A DNA stretch of 64,000 bases from Rhodococcus sp. RD6.2 (GCF_001040705.1 NZ_CVQP01000001.1:674324-738323); one strand, 5' to 3'; shown: positions 1 through 9,089, numbered from the stretch's first letter. Numbers and translations: made by a program. The notes: generated by a model from the letters alone, not told the origin.

Positions 1-1310
1 GTGTCGGTGAGCATCAGCAGGATCAGGCCGCCGAGTGCCGCGAGCGTCAGCCAGCTCAGGTACGGGAAGCCCCACATCTTCACGGTCAACCTGCCTTCGG
101 CCTCGAGGCGTCGGCGCAGTCGCAGCTGCGCGACCACGATGAAGATCCACACCACCAGCAGTGCGGCGCCGACGGCGTTGAGCAGGATCTCGAGCAGCGA
201 GTCGGGCAGCAGCCAGTTCAGCAGCACCGACACGAAGCCGAAGAACACCGACACCAGCACCGCGTTGGTCGGCACGCCGGTCGGGGAGAGCTTGCCCAAC
301 GCGGACGGTCCGTCGCCGTCCCGGGAGAGGGCGAACGCCATCCGCGAGGTGCCGTACACGTTGGCGTTGAACGCCGAGAGCAACGCCACCACGACGACCA
401 GTTCCATGAACCCGGAGACGTACGGGATGCTCGCCTCGTTCAGGACCGCGACGAACGGGCCGCTCTGCAACTGCTCGGAGTTCCACGGCAGCACGAGCAC
501 CATGATCGCGATGGAGCCGAGGTAGAAGACGCTGATCCGCCACACCACGCTGCGGACCGCCGACGCGATGGAGCGTTCCGGGTCCTTCGACTCCGCCGCG
601 GCGATGGTGACGATCTCGATTCCACCGAACGCGAACGCCACCACCAGAAGTCCCGCGGCGATACCCGCGACACCATTCGGCATGAAACCGCCCTCGCCGA
701 ACAGGTTGGTGGTGCCGACCGGGTCGGTGCCCGGGAGCAGTCCGAACACCAGCAGGACACCGATCACCAGGAAGGCGATGATGACGGTGACCTTCATTGC
801 GGCGAACCAGAATTCGAACTCGCCGAAGTTGCGGACCTTGGACAGGTTGACCACCGCGAAGAAGGTCACGAACACCAGTGCCACCACCCACTGCGGGAGG
901 CCGGGCAGCCAACTGTGCACGATCGCGGAGGCGCCGGTGATCTCGGCGCCGAGCACCATGATCAGCATGAACCAGTACAGCCATCCGAGGGTGAAGCCGG
1001 CCCATTCGCCGATGCCGATCCGGGCGTAGTGGCTGAACGAGCCGGACGCCGGGATCGCGGCGCCCATCTCGCCGAGCATCCGCATCACGGCGATCACGAT
1101 GATGCCCGCGATGACGTACGAGACGAGCACCGCCGGGCCCGCCTTGGCGATGCCGACGCCGGTGCCGAGGAACAGCCCCGCCCCGATCGCGGACCCGAGG
1201 CCCATCATCGTCAGATGGCGAACCTTGAGTCCGTGACCGAGGTGGGACGCATCCCCCTCCTCGGCTGTGGAACTGGCGGAGGACGGGGAGTGTTCCTGGG
1301 AGTGCTTCAT
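1..1310 (-). CDS. Amino-acid permease, APC superfamily (3' end cut by window edge)
   Basis: Inner-membrane proton-coupled amino-acid transporter. Reading the minus strand from the ATG at 1310 gives 436 codons before the left edge, so the C-terminus is missing. The N-terminus is a short polar tail followed by a glycine-rich first membrane helix (GLGSAIGAGLFLGTG), the hallmark of the AAT branch (GABA, aromatic and branched-chain permeases). About ten further hydrophobic helices follow, and a conserved SRMAFALSRDG loop lies between late helices. The substrate cannot be told from sequence. It lies 50 bp downstream of dapD in the same direction and may share its transcript. In M. tuberculosis the neighbour of dapD is, from memory, an MFS transporter, so this position appears variable. 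Confidence 0.9.
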   Translation of the reverse strand, partial: MKHSQEHSPSSASSTAEEGDASHLGHGLKVRHLTMMGLGSAIGAGLFLGTGVGIAKAGPAVLVSYVIAGIIVIAVMRMLGEMGAAIPASGSFSHYARIGIGEWAGFTLGWLYWFMLIMVLGAEITGASAIVHSWLPGLPQWVVALVFVTFFAVVNLSKVRNFGEFEFWFAAMKVTVIIAFLVIGVLLVFGLLPGTDPVGTTNLFGEGGFMPNGVAGIAAGLLVVAFAFGGIEIVTIAAAESKDPERSIASAVRSVVWRISVFYLGSIAIMVLVLPWNSEQLQSGPFVAVLNEASIPYVSGFMELVVVVALLSAFNANVYGTSRMAFALSRDGDGPSALGKLSPTGVPTNAVLVSVFFGFVSVLLNWLLPDSLLEILLNAVGAALLVVWIFIVVAQLRLRRRLEAEGRLTVKMWGFPYLSWLTLAALGGLILLMLTD

Positions 1311-1360
1311 GAATCCAGACGTTCGAATAGACAGCCGCCCGTGGTGACGGCCTGGGTGAA

Positions 1361-2314
1361 TCAGTCGTTCGCGTGCAGCGCCGCGTTCAGTTCGACACCG
1401 GTGCCGGACTTCGCGACCACCTCGACACCACCGGTGACCGAGTTGCGGCGGAAGAGCAGGTTCGACGTGCCGCTGAGCTCCTTCGCCTTGACGACGGTGC
1501 CGTCCGGGCCGGTGACCTTGGTGCCCGCGGTGACGTAGAGGCCCGCCTCGATGACGCAGTCGTCGCCGAGGGAGATACCCAGGCCGGAGTTCGCGCCGAG
1601 CAGGCAGCGCTTGCCGACGGAGATGACCTCCTTGCCGCCACCGGACAGGGTGCCCATGATCGAGGCGCCGCCGCCGACGTCGGAACCGTCGTCGACGACG
1701 ACGCCACCGGAGATGCGGCCCTCGACCATCGAATTGCCGAGGGTGCCCGCGTTGAAGTTGACGAAGCCCTCGTGCATGACGGTGGTGCCGGACGCGAGGT
1801 GGGCACCGAGGCGGACACGATCGGCATCACCGATGCGGACGCCCGACGGGACGACGTAGTCGACCATGCGGGGGAACTTGTCGACGCCGAAGACGGTGAC
1901 GGGACCGCGGGCGCGCAGCTTGGCGCGGACCAGCTCGAAGCCGTCGACGGCGCACGGGCCGTAGTTCGTCCACACGACGTTCGCGAGCAGGCCGAACACG
2001 CCGTCGAGGTTCAGGCCGTGCGGCTGCACGAGGCGGTGGGAGATCAGGTGCAGGCGAAGGTAGGCGTCGTGGGCGTCGACCGGTGCGGCGGACAGGTCCG
2101 CGATCGAGGTGCGGACAGCGACGCGGGTGACGCCGCGATCGGCGTCCTCTCCGGTCAGCGCCGCGAACTCGGCGGGCACATCGGCGCCGGTCAGGACGAC
2201 GGTGCCGGTCTCGGCGACCTCGCCGAGCGCGGGTTCCGGGTACCAGGTGTCGAGGACGACCCCGCCCGTGGTCACGTTGGCAATACCGACTGCGGTAGCT
2301 CCCTGAATGCTCAC
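1361..2314 (-). CDS. dapD: Tetrahydrodipicolinate N-succinyltransferase DapD
   Basis: Cytosolic enzyme that transfers succinyl from succinyl-CoA to tetrahydrodipicolinate in the succinylase branch of lysine/meso-diaminopimelate synthesis, feeding peptidoglycan. The product of 317 residues equals the length recalled for the mycobacterial enzyme. The C-terminal half is a left-handed beta-helix of imperfect hexapeptides (for example [15 protein letters not shown] and [16 protein letters not shown]), preceded by the actinobacterial N-terminal domain. The GTG at 2314 is chosen because the family's conserved N-terminus begins there and a TAACCT -10 hexamer lies 8 nt upstream. A longer open frame upstream has no family similarity. 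dapE, the next step but one of the pathway, lies about 2.4 kb away on the other strand. Confidence 0.95.
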   Translation of the reverse strand: MSIQGATAVGIANVTTGGVVLDTWYPEPALGEVAETGTVVLTGADVPAEFAALTGEDADRGVTRVAVRTSIADLSAAPVDAHDAYLRLHLISHRLVQPHGLNLDGVFGLLANVVWTNYGPCAVDGFELVRAKLRARGPVTVFGVDKFPRMVDYVVPSGVRIGDADRVRLGAHLASGTTVMHEGFVNFNAGTLGNSMVEGRISGGVVVDDGSDVGGGASIMGTLSGGGKEVISVGKRCLLGANSGLGISLGDDCVIEAGLYVTAGTKVTGPDGTVVKAKELSGTSNLLFRRNSVTGGVEVVAKSGTGVELNAALHAND

Positions 2315-2322
2315 GGGCGTCC

Positions 2323-2328
2323 AGGTTA
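2323..2328 (-). promoter_or_regulatory. Predicted -10 hexamer of dapD (leaderless)
   Basis: On the minus strand TAACCT ends 8 nt before the dapD GTG. This fits a leaderless actinobacterial promoter in which transcription begins at or next to the start codon. No Shine-Dalgarno sequence is visible. Confidence 0.45.
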
Positions 2329-2479
2329 CCGTCCGGCCAGGTGAACCTGTGTGGCCGCCTGTCTCGGCTGATGCCTGTGGGCTCGGTCGAGCGACGTTGT
2401 CGTGAGCGGGGACCAGGCAGCGCTGAACCTGTACCGACGGCGGTGAACAACGGTTCCGTCGAGCTTCGTCAGATGCCGA

Positions 2480-2509
2480 TTGACTTGACTTCCGCTGAAA
2501 CCAGATACA
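2480..2509 (+). promoter_or_regulatory. Possible promoter of the secreted protease
   Basis: TTGACT at 2480-2485 matches five of six bases of a -35 box, and a weak GATACA follows at 2504-2509. The stretch is more A/T-rich than its surroundings and sits 64 nt upstream of the protease start. The -10 match is poor, so this is tentative. Confidence 0.3.
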
Positions 2510-2572
2510 AACCAACCGCGTGGTTTACGGTCCGCGTTTGTAATGGCCGCACGAACGATCAAGGAGCACCAC

Positions 2573-3574
2573 GTGAAACGCACGATCCGGTACCTCACCG
2601 GTCTGCTTGCCGCTGCCAGTCTTGTCGCCAGTCTGGGCGTCGGTACTGCTCAAGCGGACGAAGTTCCCGCCTCGACCGCGAAGACGGTGATGCCGGGGAT
2701 GCGGATCACCTTCCTCGACCCGGTCACCTACCCTGACTATCAGGGATTGTGCACTCTCGGCGCGGTCGGCACCGACTCCGCTGGACGCAAAGTCGGTATC
2801 ACGGCTGGGCACTGCAACTCGCATCAGAAGTACAACGAAAATCCAGACAATCACGGGGACCCGACCTATGACGGTGCCCCGGTGCGGACCCATACCCTCA
2901 CCAACGACTACAAGGTGTGGGACTGGCGCGACCCAAATGGTGGCCCTATTGGATGGATCCGCTGGGTCTCCAATGACGGCAGGCAGACGAACAATGGATA
3001 CCTCGGGAAACTCGACTACATGGTGATCGAGTTCGCGCCCCATGTCGTTTTGTCGAGTCAATTGATGCGCGCACCGAAGTACTTCCAGGCATCCGACGGT
3101 AAACTCGACCGCAGCCAAATACTTGTTCCTGCTCAGCCTCTGCACAAGATCAACACGATCTACTCCAACTCCGCCGGAGTGGTGCAGATCCCGCCGGTCG
3201 GCTCCACCATCTGCAATATCGGTTCCACCACGAATGAAAGGTATGTTCAGACGGACTCGGCTTTCAACATGCAGTGTGGCCCCCTCAAGTTCATCAGCAC
3301 TGGTGGCGGGCTCCCGGCTCAGGGGACTGACGGACTTGTTACCCCTGGTGTGATGTTGGCTGATGTTTCCATGCCGGGCGGCGACTCCGGAGGTCCCGTA
3401 ATTGACAAGAGTCGCCCGAACGAGTGGGCCGGAATCACTTCCTGGCGGTACAGGAACTTCTGGGTGAACCCAACATTTTTCGAGTACGGTGCCGCCACCT
3501 CGGCCAAGACGATCCTCGATGACCTGAACCCGCGCGGCATCACAGGCAGCGGCTTCCAGATCACCAACAACTAG
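2573..3574 (+). CDS. Secreted trypsin-like (S1) serine protease
   Basis: Exported endopeptidase of the chymotrypsin fold, 333 residues. An N-terminal signal peptide (positive start, hydrophobic Ala/Leu core, cleavage after an AQA motif near residue 29) is followed by the histidine motif TAGHC, a plausible aspartate in KLDYMVIEF and the serine motif GGDSGGPV near the C-terminal third. Several cysteines could form disulfides outside the cell. The GTG at 2573 is chosen because AAGGAG at 2561-2566 sits 6 nt upstream and the signal peptide starts cleanly there; an in-frame ATG 30 bp upstream lacks a ribosome site. The gene uses visibly more A/T-ending codons than its neighbours and has no functional link to dapD or dapE, suggesting later acquisition. 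Substrate unknown. Confidence 0.88.
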   Translation: MKRTIRYLTGLLAAASLVASLGVGTAQADEVPASTAKTVMPGMRITFLDPVTYPDYQGLCTLGAVGTDSAGRKVGITAGHCNSHQKYNENPDNHGDPTYDGAPVRTHTLTNDYKVWDWRDPNGGPIGWIRWVSNDGRQTNNGYLGKLDYMVIEFAPHVVLSSQLMRAPKYFQASDGKLDRSQILVPAQPLHKINTIYSNSAGVVQIPPVGSTICNIGSTTNERYVQTDSAFNMQCGPLKFISTGGGLPAQGTDGLVTPGVMLADVSMPGGDSGGPVIDKSRPNEWAGITSWRYRNFWVNPTFFEYGAATSAKTILDDLNPRGITGSGFQITNN

Positions 3575-3594
3575 GCGAGACGTATCGCGTTCGT

Positions 3595-3630
3595 GCGTGG
3601 TTGGCGGGCTCGGGGACCTGCCAACCACGC
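3595..3630 (+). terminator. Predicted terminator after the secreted protease
   Basis: Perfect 11-bp inverted repeat GCGTGGTTGGC / GCCAACCACGC separated by 14 nt, beginning 20 bp after the protease stop. There is no T-tract, as is usual in high-GC actinobacteria. Confidence 0.7.
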
Positions 3631-3775
3631 GCGACCGGCGGAACCCGGGCTGAGCGGCAGGGGCGAATCGGTCATTGGCGTGCGGCGCAACCCCGCTCAG
3701 TTCGACGCCTGTGCCCGACGGTATTTCTGTGCAACGCTACGAAGGAGTCACCGCACCCGAAGGGACGTGGATTCC

Positions 3776-4684
3776 ATGCGCCGAGGTTCGATCGTCGCCG
3801 CTGCTCTGAGCGCGCTCGTCGTCACTGTCACCGCCACGATCACCACCCCGACCGCCGCTGCTGCGCCGGCCTGCCCGGATGCCCGGTCCCCGGTGCTCGT
3901 GGGCAGCGTCCCCGGCGCCATCCTCGAGGGCGCCGCCGTCGACGGCGCGGGCCGGATGTACGTCACCGACCTGATCTCCGGCCGCGTGTTCCGGCTCGAC
4001 CGGCCCGGTGCGCCTGCCGTCCCGATCGCGACGGTCCCCAGCGGCGGTGCGGGCGCGTTGGCGTGGGCGCGCGACGGGTCGCTGCTGGTCGGGTACGGCG
4101 CGGACGCGCGGGTCTTCACCGGCGATGTCACGCGCTCCGCGGGGATCGTGGCCGTCGACGTGAACACCGGCGCGGTCCGCCCGTTCGCGTCGGGGCTGAG
4201 CGCCGCCAACGGGCTCGCCGTCGCCCGCGACGGCACCGTGTACGCCACCAACGACTTCGGTTCGCTCGTCGGGCGGGTGCTGCCGAACGGCGTCGTCCAG
4301 CCGGACTGGGCGGTGTTGCCCAGCGCCAACGGCGCCGCACTGAGCGCCGACGACCGGTACCTCTACGTGTCGCGAACCTTCACCAACCCGGGTGTGAGCC
4401 GGATCCCGACGGCGAACCCCGGCGCCCCCGAATCGGTGGTCACCTTCACCGGCGGGGACGTGTTCGCCGCGCCCGACGGGCTGACCCTCGACCCGCAGGG
4501 CCGGCCGATCGTCCCGACCGACGTCTCGGGGCAGATCCTGCGCGTCGACGGCCCCGACCGGTACTGCGCGATCGCCTCCGGGCTGCCGATGTCGAGTGTC
4601 CTCACCCATGGCAACGGCGACGCCGGGTTCTCGACCGGACGACTCTTCCGCTCCGGCTTCGACGGCCAGATCTTCGAGGTGTAG
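3776..4684 (+). CDS. Secreted SMP-30/NHL-type beta-propeller protein
   Basis: Predicted exported protein of 302 residues. A signal peptide of about 35 residues (MRRGSIVAAALSAL, ending near an AAAAP site) precedes repeated blade motifs such as EGAAVDGAGRMYVTD, NGLAVARDGTVYATND and DGLTLDPQGRPIVP. These are typical of the SMP-30/gluconolactonase/NHL six-bladed propeller superfamily. Members are lactonases or metal-dependent sugar-binding proteins; no catalytic assignment can be made here. The ATG at 3776 is chosen because the signal peptide begins there and a GAAGGAG-type ribosome site at about 3741 is too far for any other visible start. It lies 24 bp upstream of dapE, but dapE has its own predicted promoter. 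Confidence 0.75.
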   Translation: MRRGSIVAAALSALVVTVTATITTPTAAAAPACPDARSPVLVGSVPGAILEGAAVDGAGRMYVTDLISGRVFRLDRPGAPAVPIATVPSGGAGALAWARDGSLLVGYGADARVFTGDVTRSAGIVAVDVNTGAVRPFASGLSAANGLAVARDGTVYATNDFGSLVGRVLPNGVVQPDWAVLPSANGAALSADDRYLYVSRTFTNPGVSRIPTANPGAPESVVTFTGGDVFAAPDGLTLDPQGRPIVPTDVSGQILRVDGPDRYCAIASGLPMSSVLTHGNGDAGFSTGRLFRSGFDGQIFEV

Positions 4685-4695
4685 GCGAAGCCGCA

Positions 4696-4701
4696 TAGTC
4701 T
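4696..4701 (+). promoter_or_regulatory. Predicted -10 hexamer of dapE (leaderless)
   Basis: TAGTCT lies 7 nt before the dapE GTG with no ribosome-binding site between, the pattern of a leaderless actinobacterial promoter. Confidence 0.55.
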
Positions 4702-4708
4702 TGGATGC

Positions 4709-5803
4709 GTGACTGCGCTGCCGTACCTGGACCTGCACGCCGACCCGATCGACCTGACCGCCGCACTCGTGGACATTCCGAGCGTGTCCCACGACGAGGC
4801 GCTCATCGCGGACGCCGTCGAATTGGCGTTGCGGGAGCAGACCATCGGGTTCGAGGTGATCCGCAGCGGCAACGCCGTCCTCGCCCGCACCGGCCTGGGA
4901 CTGCCGAGCCGGGTGATGCTCGCCGGGCACCTCGACACCGTCCCGATCGCCGACAACGTCCCCAGTCGCCGTGAGCGCGACTCCGCCGAAGGCGACGTGC
5001 TGCACGGCTGCGGCACCGTCGACATGAAGTCCGGTGACGCGGTGTTCCTCCACCTGGCGGCGACCGTGGAGGACCTGGCACACGATCTGACACTGGTGTT
5101 CTACGACTGCGAGGAGATCGCCGCGAAGTACAACGGGCTGGGTCGCATCGAGCGGGAGCTGCCCGACTGGCTGCGGGCCGACGTCGCGGTCCTCGGTGAA
5201 CCGTCCGGCGGATTCATCGAGGCCGGCTGCCAGGGCACGCTGCGCGTCCGGCTGTCGACGAGCGGAACCCGTGCGCACTCGGCGCGATCCTGGCTGGGGG
5301 ACAACGCGATCCACAAGTTCGCACCGCTGCTGCAGCGGTTGTCGGAGTATCAGCCGCGTTCCGTGGACATCGACGGCTGCGTCTACCGCGAGGGCCTGTC
5401 CGCGGTCCGCATCTCCGGCGGGGTCGCGGGCAACGTGGTCCCCGACGCGGCCGAGGTCGACGTGAACTTCCGCTTCGCGCCCGACCGCAGCGTCGCGCAG
5501 GCCGTCGACCACGTGCGGGAAGTCGTCGACGGACTGGGGCTCGGTTTCGAGGTCACCGACAGCTCGCCCGGCGCGCTGCCGGGCCTGTCCGCGCCCGCTG
5601 CCGCGGAACTCATCGCCGCGGCGGGTGGCCAGGTGCGGGCCAAGTACGGCTGGACCGACGTATCGCGATTCGCGGCGCTCGGCATTCCCGCGGTGAACTA
5701 CGGTCCCGGCGACCCCAACCTCGCCCACAAGCGCGACGAGCGCGTGCCGGTGCAGCAGATCACCGATGTCGCGGCGGTGCTGCGGGGCTACCTCAGCAAC
5801 TGA
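4709..5803 (+). CDS. dapE: Succinyl-diaminopimelate desuccinylase DapE
   Basis: Zinc-dependent M20 amidohydrolase that releases succinate from N-succinyl-LL-diaminopimelate in lysine and cell-wall synthesis. The 364-residue product shows the M20 metal motifs: GHLDTVP with H74 and D76, the bridging aspartate D105 in GTVDMKSGD, the catalytic/metal pair E135-E136 in YDCEEI, and a late histidine in NLAHKRDE. The central dimerisation domain contains GTRAHSA. The start is the GTG at 4709, directly downstream of a leaderless-type -10. With dapD nearby, the succinylase pathway is partly clustered. Confidence 0.93.
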   Translation: MTALPYLDLHADPIDLTAALVDIPSVSHDEALIADAVELALREQTIGFEVIRSGNAVLARTGLGLPSRVMLAGHLDTVPIADNVPSRRERDSAEGDVLHGCGTVDMKSGDAVFLHLAATVEDLAHDLTLVFYDCEEIAAKYNGLGRIERELPDWLRADVAVLGEPSGGFIEAGCQGTLRVRLSTSGTRAHSARSWLGDNAIHKFAPLLQRLSEYQPRSVDIDGCVYREGLSAVRISGGVAGNVVPDAAEVDVNFRFAPDRSVAQAVDHVREVVDGLGLGFEVTDSSPGALPGLSAPAAAELIAAAGGQVRAKYGWTDVSRFAALGIPAVNYGPGDPNLAHKRDERVPVQQITDVAAVLRGYLSN

Positions 5804-5832
5804 CGGTTGCCCGCGGTCGAGCCGGCGGCCGA

Positions 5833-5838
5833 TAGCCT
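5833..5838 (+). promoter_or_regulatory. Predicted -10 hexamer of the first LOG gene (leaderless)
   Basis: TAGCCT ends 6 nt before the ATG at 5845 and no Shine-Dalgarno sequence is present. Confidence 0.5.
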
Positions 5839-5844
5839 GGCGGC

Positions 5845-6684
5845 ATGGCACCGGACAAGATTCCAGGCGGACCGCGCGGCACCGGAAAGCGGGGCAGCGC
5901 ATCCGCGGTGAAACATCGCGGACCGATCATGCTGCGGCGCGAGCGCAAGGCCGAGGTCGCCAACGCCGACCGCAGGTTGCTCGACCAGCGCGGACCCAGC
6001 GACTGGGTACACACCGACCCGTGGCGGGTACTGCGTATCCAGAGTGAGTTCATCGAGGGATTCGGGGCGCTCGCCGAGGTGCCGCGGGCGGTCACCGTGT
6101 TCGGGTCGGCGCGCACACCTGACGGGTCGCCCGAGTACGACGCCGCCCGGGAACTCGGTTCGGCCCTGGCGGCCGCGGGCTTCGCTGTCATCACCGGCGG
6201 CGGTCCCGGGATCATGGAGGGCGCCAACCGAGGGGCGGTCGAGAACGACGGCTACTCCATCGGCCTCGGCATCGAGCTACCCCACGAGCAGGGCCTCAAC
6301 GAGTGGGTCGACCTCGGTATCAACTTCCGCTACTTCTTCGCCCGCAAGACGATGTTCGTCAAGTACTCGCAGGCGTTCATCTGTTTGCCCGGCGGGTTCG
6401 GCACCCTCGACGAACTGTTCGAGGCACTCACCCTCGTCCAGACCGGCAAGGTGACCCGATTCCCGATCGTGCTGTTCGGCACCGAGTTCTGGGGTGGGCT
6501 CGTCGACTGGATCCGCACCACACTGGTCGCCACGGGGAAGATCTCCGCCACCGACGTCGACCTCCTGCACGTCACGGACAGCGTCGACGAGGCGGTGCGC
6601 ATCGTGGTGGAGTCGCAGAAATCGGCCGAGCCGGACGAACTCGACGAGTTCGACGAGGTCGGCGAGGGCGTGGAGGAATGGTGA
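5845..6684 (+). CDS. TIGR00730 Rossmann-fold (LOG-family) protein
   Basis: Cytosolic nucleotide-binding protein of 279 residues in the lysine-decarboxylase-like/LOG family, some members of which hydrolyse nucleoside monophosphates to free base and ribose 5-phosphate. The hallmark GGGPGIMEGANRG and PGGFGTLDELFE motifs are both present, with the PGGxGTxxE glutamate intact. A basic N-terminal extension (KRGSASAVKHRGP) is typical of the longer actinobacterial members. It overlaps the second, shorter LOG gene by 7 bp, so the two are co-translated. Whether it makes cytokinin-like bases or is a housekeeping phosphoribohydrolase cannot be told from sequence. Confidence 0.88.
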   Translation: MAPDKIPGGPRGTGKRGSASAVKHRGPIMLRRERKAEVANADRRLLDQRGPSDWVHTDPWRVLRIQSEFIEGFGALAEVPRAVTVFGSARTPDGSPEYDAARELGSALAAAGFAVITGGGPGIMEGANRGAVENDGYSIGLGIELPHEQGLNEWVDLGINFRYFFARKTMFVKYSQAFICLPGGFGTLDELFEALTLVQTGKVTRFPIVLFGTEFWGGLVDWIRTTLVATGKISATDVDLLHVTDSVDEAVRIVVESQKSAEPDELDEFDEVGEGVEEW

Positions 6685-7229
6685 CGCCGCGCCCGGTCGC
6701 GGTGTGCGTCTACTGCGCATCCGGACCCGTCGACGCGTCGTTCCTGTCGCTCGCCACGGAGGTCGGCGCCGAGATCGGTCGCCGCGGCATGACGCTGGTG
6801 TCCGGCGGCGGAAACGTGTCGATGATGGGCGCGGTCGCCGAATCGGCCCGACGGCACGGTGCCTGGACCGTCGGAGTCATCCCGAAGGCGCTGGTGCACC
6901 GGGAAGTCGCCGACGTCGACGCGGACGAGCTGATCGTCACGGACACCATGCGTCAACGCAAGAAGGTCATGGAGGACCGGGCGGATGCGTTCATCACCCT
7001 GCCCGGCGGCATCGGAACCCTCGAGGAACTCTTCGAGACGTGGACCGCCGGCTACCTGGGCATGCACGACAAGCCGATGGTTCTCCTCGACCCCGTCGGA
7101 CATTTCACCGGACTGCTGCAATGGCTGGACGGATTGCGGGAAGGCGGCTTCGTGCAGCAGCGGGCGCTGGATGCCCTCGTCGTCACCCAGGACGTCGGTC
7201 GGGCGCTCGACGCCTGCATGCCACTATGA
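6678..7229 (+). CDS. LOG-family nucleoside 5'-monophosphate phosphoribohydrolase (Rv1205-like)
   Basis: Product of 183 residues, the length of canonical LOG enzymes that cleave N6-modified AMP to the free base. It shows VCVYCASG at the N-terminus, SGGGNVSMMGAVA, and the active-site block PGGIGTLEELFETWT with conserved R and E. The recalled M. tuberculosis counterpart Rv1205 produces cytokinins in vitro. The ATG at 6678 overlaps the preceding LOG gene; a GTG at 6681 is possible because the GGAGG at 6672-6676 is very close. folP2 begins 4 bp after its stop, forming the operon LOG-LOG-folP2-gpgS. Confidence 0.87.
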   Translation: MVTPRPVAVCVYCASGPVDASFLSLATEVGAEIGRRGMTLVSGGGNVSMMGAVAESARRHGAWTVGVIPKALVHREVADVDADELIVTDTMRQRKKVMEDRADAFITLPGGIGTLEELFETWTAGYLGMHDKPMVLLDPVGHFTGLLQWLDGLREGGFVQQRALDALVVTQDVGRALDACMPL

Positions 7230-7233
7230 AGCC

Positions 7234-8148
7234 ATGATCGAGCTCACGTCCGGCACCGAGTCCGGGCACCGACCCGCGCCGGTGCCCTCGCCGACGCTGT
7301 GCGGTCGGCCCGTCGCGACGGACCGTGCGCTGGTGATGGCGATCGTCAACCGCACCCCCGATTCGTTCTACGACCAGGGGGCGACCTTCACGGACGAGGC
7401 CGCGATGGCTGCTGTGTCGCGGGCCGTCGACGAGGGCGCCGACCTCGTCGACATCGGTGGCGTCAAGGCCGGTCCGGGTGACGTCGTGGACGCTGCCGAG
7501 GAGATCCGCCGCGTCGTGCCGTTCGTCGAGGCGATCCGCAGCCGATACCCGGACCTCATCATCTCGGTCGACACCTGGCGTTCCGAGGTTGCACGGCTGG
7601 CGTGCGCGGTCGGCGGCAACCTGGTCAACGACACCTGGGCGGGCGCCGACCCGGACCTCGTCGCGGTCGCTGCGGAACTCGGCGCCGGCTACGTGTGCTC
7701 CCACACCGGGGGAGCGGTGCCGCGGACCCGGCCGCACCGCGTTCGGTACGCGGACGTGGTCGCCGACGTGGTCGCCGAGGTGGTTCCGGCGGCGGAACGG
7801 GCACTGGCACTCGGGGTGCCCCGCGACGGAATCCTCGTCGATCCGACCCACGATTTCGGGAAGAACACCTTCCACGGGCTCGAGTTGTTGCGTCGAATAG
7901 ACGATCTCGTAAAAACCGGGTGGCCAGTGCTGATGGCACTGAGCAACAAGGACTTCATCGGGGAGACTTTGGGTGTGGAACTCGCCGAGAGGTTGGAGGG
8001 CACGTTGGCAGCGACTGCATGGGCGGCATCGAACGGCGCCCGAGTTTTCCGCGTACACGAGGTCGCGTCCACGCGGCGCGTCGTCGACATGATCGCGGCG
8101 ATCACCGGCACCAGGGCCCCGGTCCGGACCGTACGGGGGCTGGCATGA
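7234..8148 (+). CDS. folP2: Dihydropteroate synthase-like protein FolP2
   Basis: TIM-barrel protein of 304 residues of the dihydropteroate synthase fold. Motifs seen are MAIVNRTPDSFYD, the DIGGVKAGPG loop, SVDTWR, NDTWAG, DPTHDFGKN and a C-terminal RVHEV. The loop reads DIGGVKAGPG where true synthases usually have DIGGESTRPG, as in the FolP2 paralogues of mycobacteria, for which synthase activity has not been supported. Its stop overlaps the gpgS start (ATGA) and it follows the LOG genes by 4 bp. Its real substrate is unknown; the conserved pairing with gpgS hints at a link to glucosylglycerate or methylglucose polysaccharide metabolism (inference). Confidence 0.87.
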   Translation: MIELTSGTESGHRPAPVPSPTLCGRPVATDRALVMAIVNRTPDSFYDQGATFTDEAAMAAVSRAVDEGADLVDIGGVKAGPGDVVDAAEEIRRVVPFVEAIRSRYPDLIISVDTWRSEVARLACAVGGNLVNDTWAGADPDLVAVAAELGAGYVCSHTGGAVPRTRPHRVRYADVVADVVAEVVPAAERALALGVPRDGILVDPTHDFGKNTFHGLELLRRIDDLVKTGWPVLMALSNKDFIGETLGVELAERLEGTLAATAWAASNGARVFRVHEVASTRRVVDMIAAITGTRAPVRTVRGLA

Positions 8149-9089
8149 GTGCACCGAGGATCGGGGAGCGGGTCTGGTCGGAGGCGAACAGCTGGGATCA
8201 CCCGGAGTGGACCGTCGCCGAGCTGGAGGCCGCCAAGGCGGGCCGCACGGTGTCGGTGGTGCTGCCCGCACTGAACGAGGAGAAGACCGTCGCAGCGGTG
8301 GTGGACAGCATCCACCCGCTGCTCGGTGGGCTCGTCGACGAGTTGATCGTGCTGGACTCCGGCTCGACCGACGAGACGGCGGACCGTGCGCGGGCGGCGG
8401 GGGCCACCGTCGTCAGTCGCGAGGAGGCGGTCCCCGAACTGACCCCGGTCGCGGGCAAGGGTGAGGTCCTGTGGCGGTCGATCGCCGCGTCCAGCGGCGA
8501 CATCATCGCGTTCGTCGACTCCGATCTGATCAACCCGGACCCGGCCTTCGTGCCGAAGCTCCTGGGCCCACTGCTCACCGTGGACGGCATCCACCTGGTC
8601 AAGGGCTACTACCGCAGGCCGCTGCGGGTCAGCGGCACCGAGGACGCGAACGGCGGCGGCCGGGTCACCGAACTCGTCGCGCGACCGCTCCTGTCGGCAC
8701 TGCGTCCGGAACTGACGTCGGTGCTGCAGCCGCTGGGCGGCGAGTACGCAGGCACCCGTGAACTGCTGTCCGCGGTCCCGTTCGCGCCCGGCTACGGGGT
8801 AGAGATCGGACTGCTGCTCGACACCTACGACCGGCTGGGGCTGAGTGCGATCGGGCAGGTCAACCTCGGTGTCCGCAAGCATCGCAACCGGCCGCTCGTC
8901 GAACTCGGCGTGATGAGCAGGCAGATCATCGGCACGATGCTGAACCGCTGCGGCGTGCCCGACTCCGGTGCGGGACTGACACAGTTCCGGTCGGAGGGGG
9001 ACACCTTCCTGCCCGTCACCACGGACGTCTCGCTCGCCGACCGGCCGGCGATGAACACACTTCGCCCTCGGAGCGCCGCCCGTCCATAG
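8145..9089 (+). CDS. gpgS: Glucosyl-3-phosphoglycerate synthase GpgS
   Basis: GT81-family glycosyltransferase that transfers glucose from a UDP/ADP-glucose donor to 3-phosphoglycerate, first step of glucosylglycerate and methylglucose lipopolysaccharide synthesis. The 314-residue product has PALNEEKTV at 41-49 for nucleotide binding, the metal-binding D125-S-D127 in FVDSDL, GGEYAGTRELL for acceptor binding, and RKHRNRPL near the C-terminus. Length and motifs match the mycobacterial enzyme (Rv1208). The start overlaps the folP2 stop by 4 bp, implying translational coupling. glgA/glgC, which make the related ADP-glucose polymers, lie about 2.3 kb downstream. Confidence 0.93.
   Translation: MSAPRIGERVWSEANSWDHPEWTVAELEAAKAGRTVSVVLPALNEEKTVAAVVDSIHPLLGGLVDELIVLDSGSTDETADRARAAGATVVSREEAVPELTPVAGKGEVLWRSIAASSGDIIAFVDSDLINPDPAFVPKLLGPLLTVDGIHLVKGYYRRPLRVSGTEDANGGGRVTELVARPLLSALRPELTSVLQPLGGEYAGTRELLSAVPFAPGYGVEIGLLLDTYDRLGLSAIGQVNLGVRKHRNRPLVELGVMSRQIIGTMLNRCGVPDSGAGLTQFRSEGDTFLPVTTDVSLADRPAMNTLRPRSAARP

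Noticed and set aside
3737-5902. Open frame of about 720 codons antisense to the propeller and dapE genes
   Set aside because: It spans two well-supported genes and their junction and shows only compositional bias.
7234-8148. Genuine dihydropteroate synthase FolP1
   Set aside because: The conserved phosphate/PABA loop differs (GGVKAGPG), and its place between LOG and gpgS fits FolP2.
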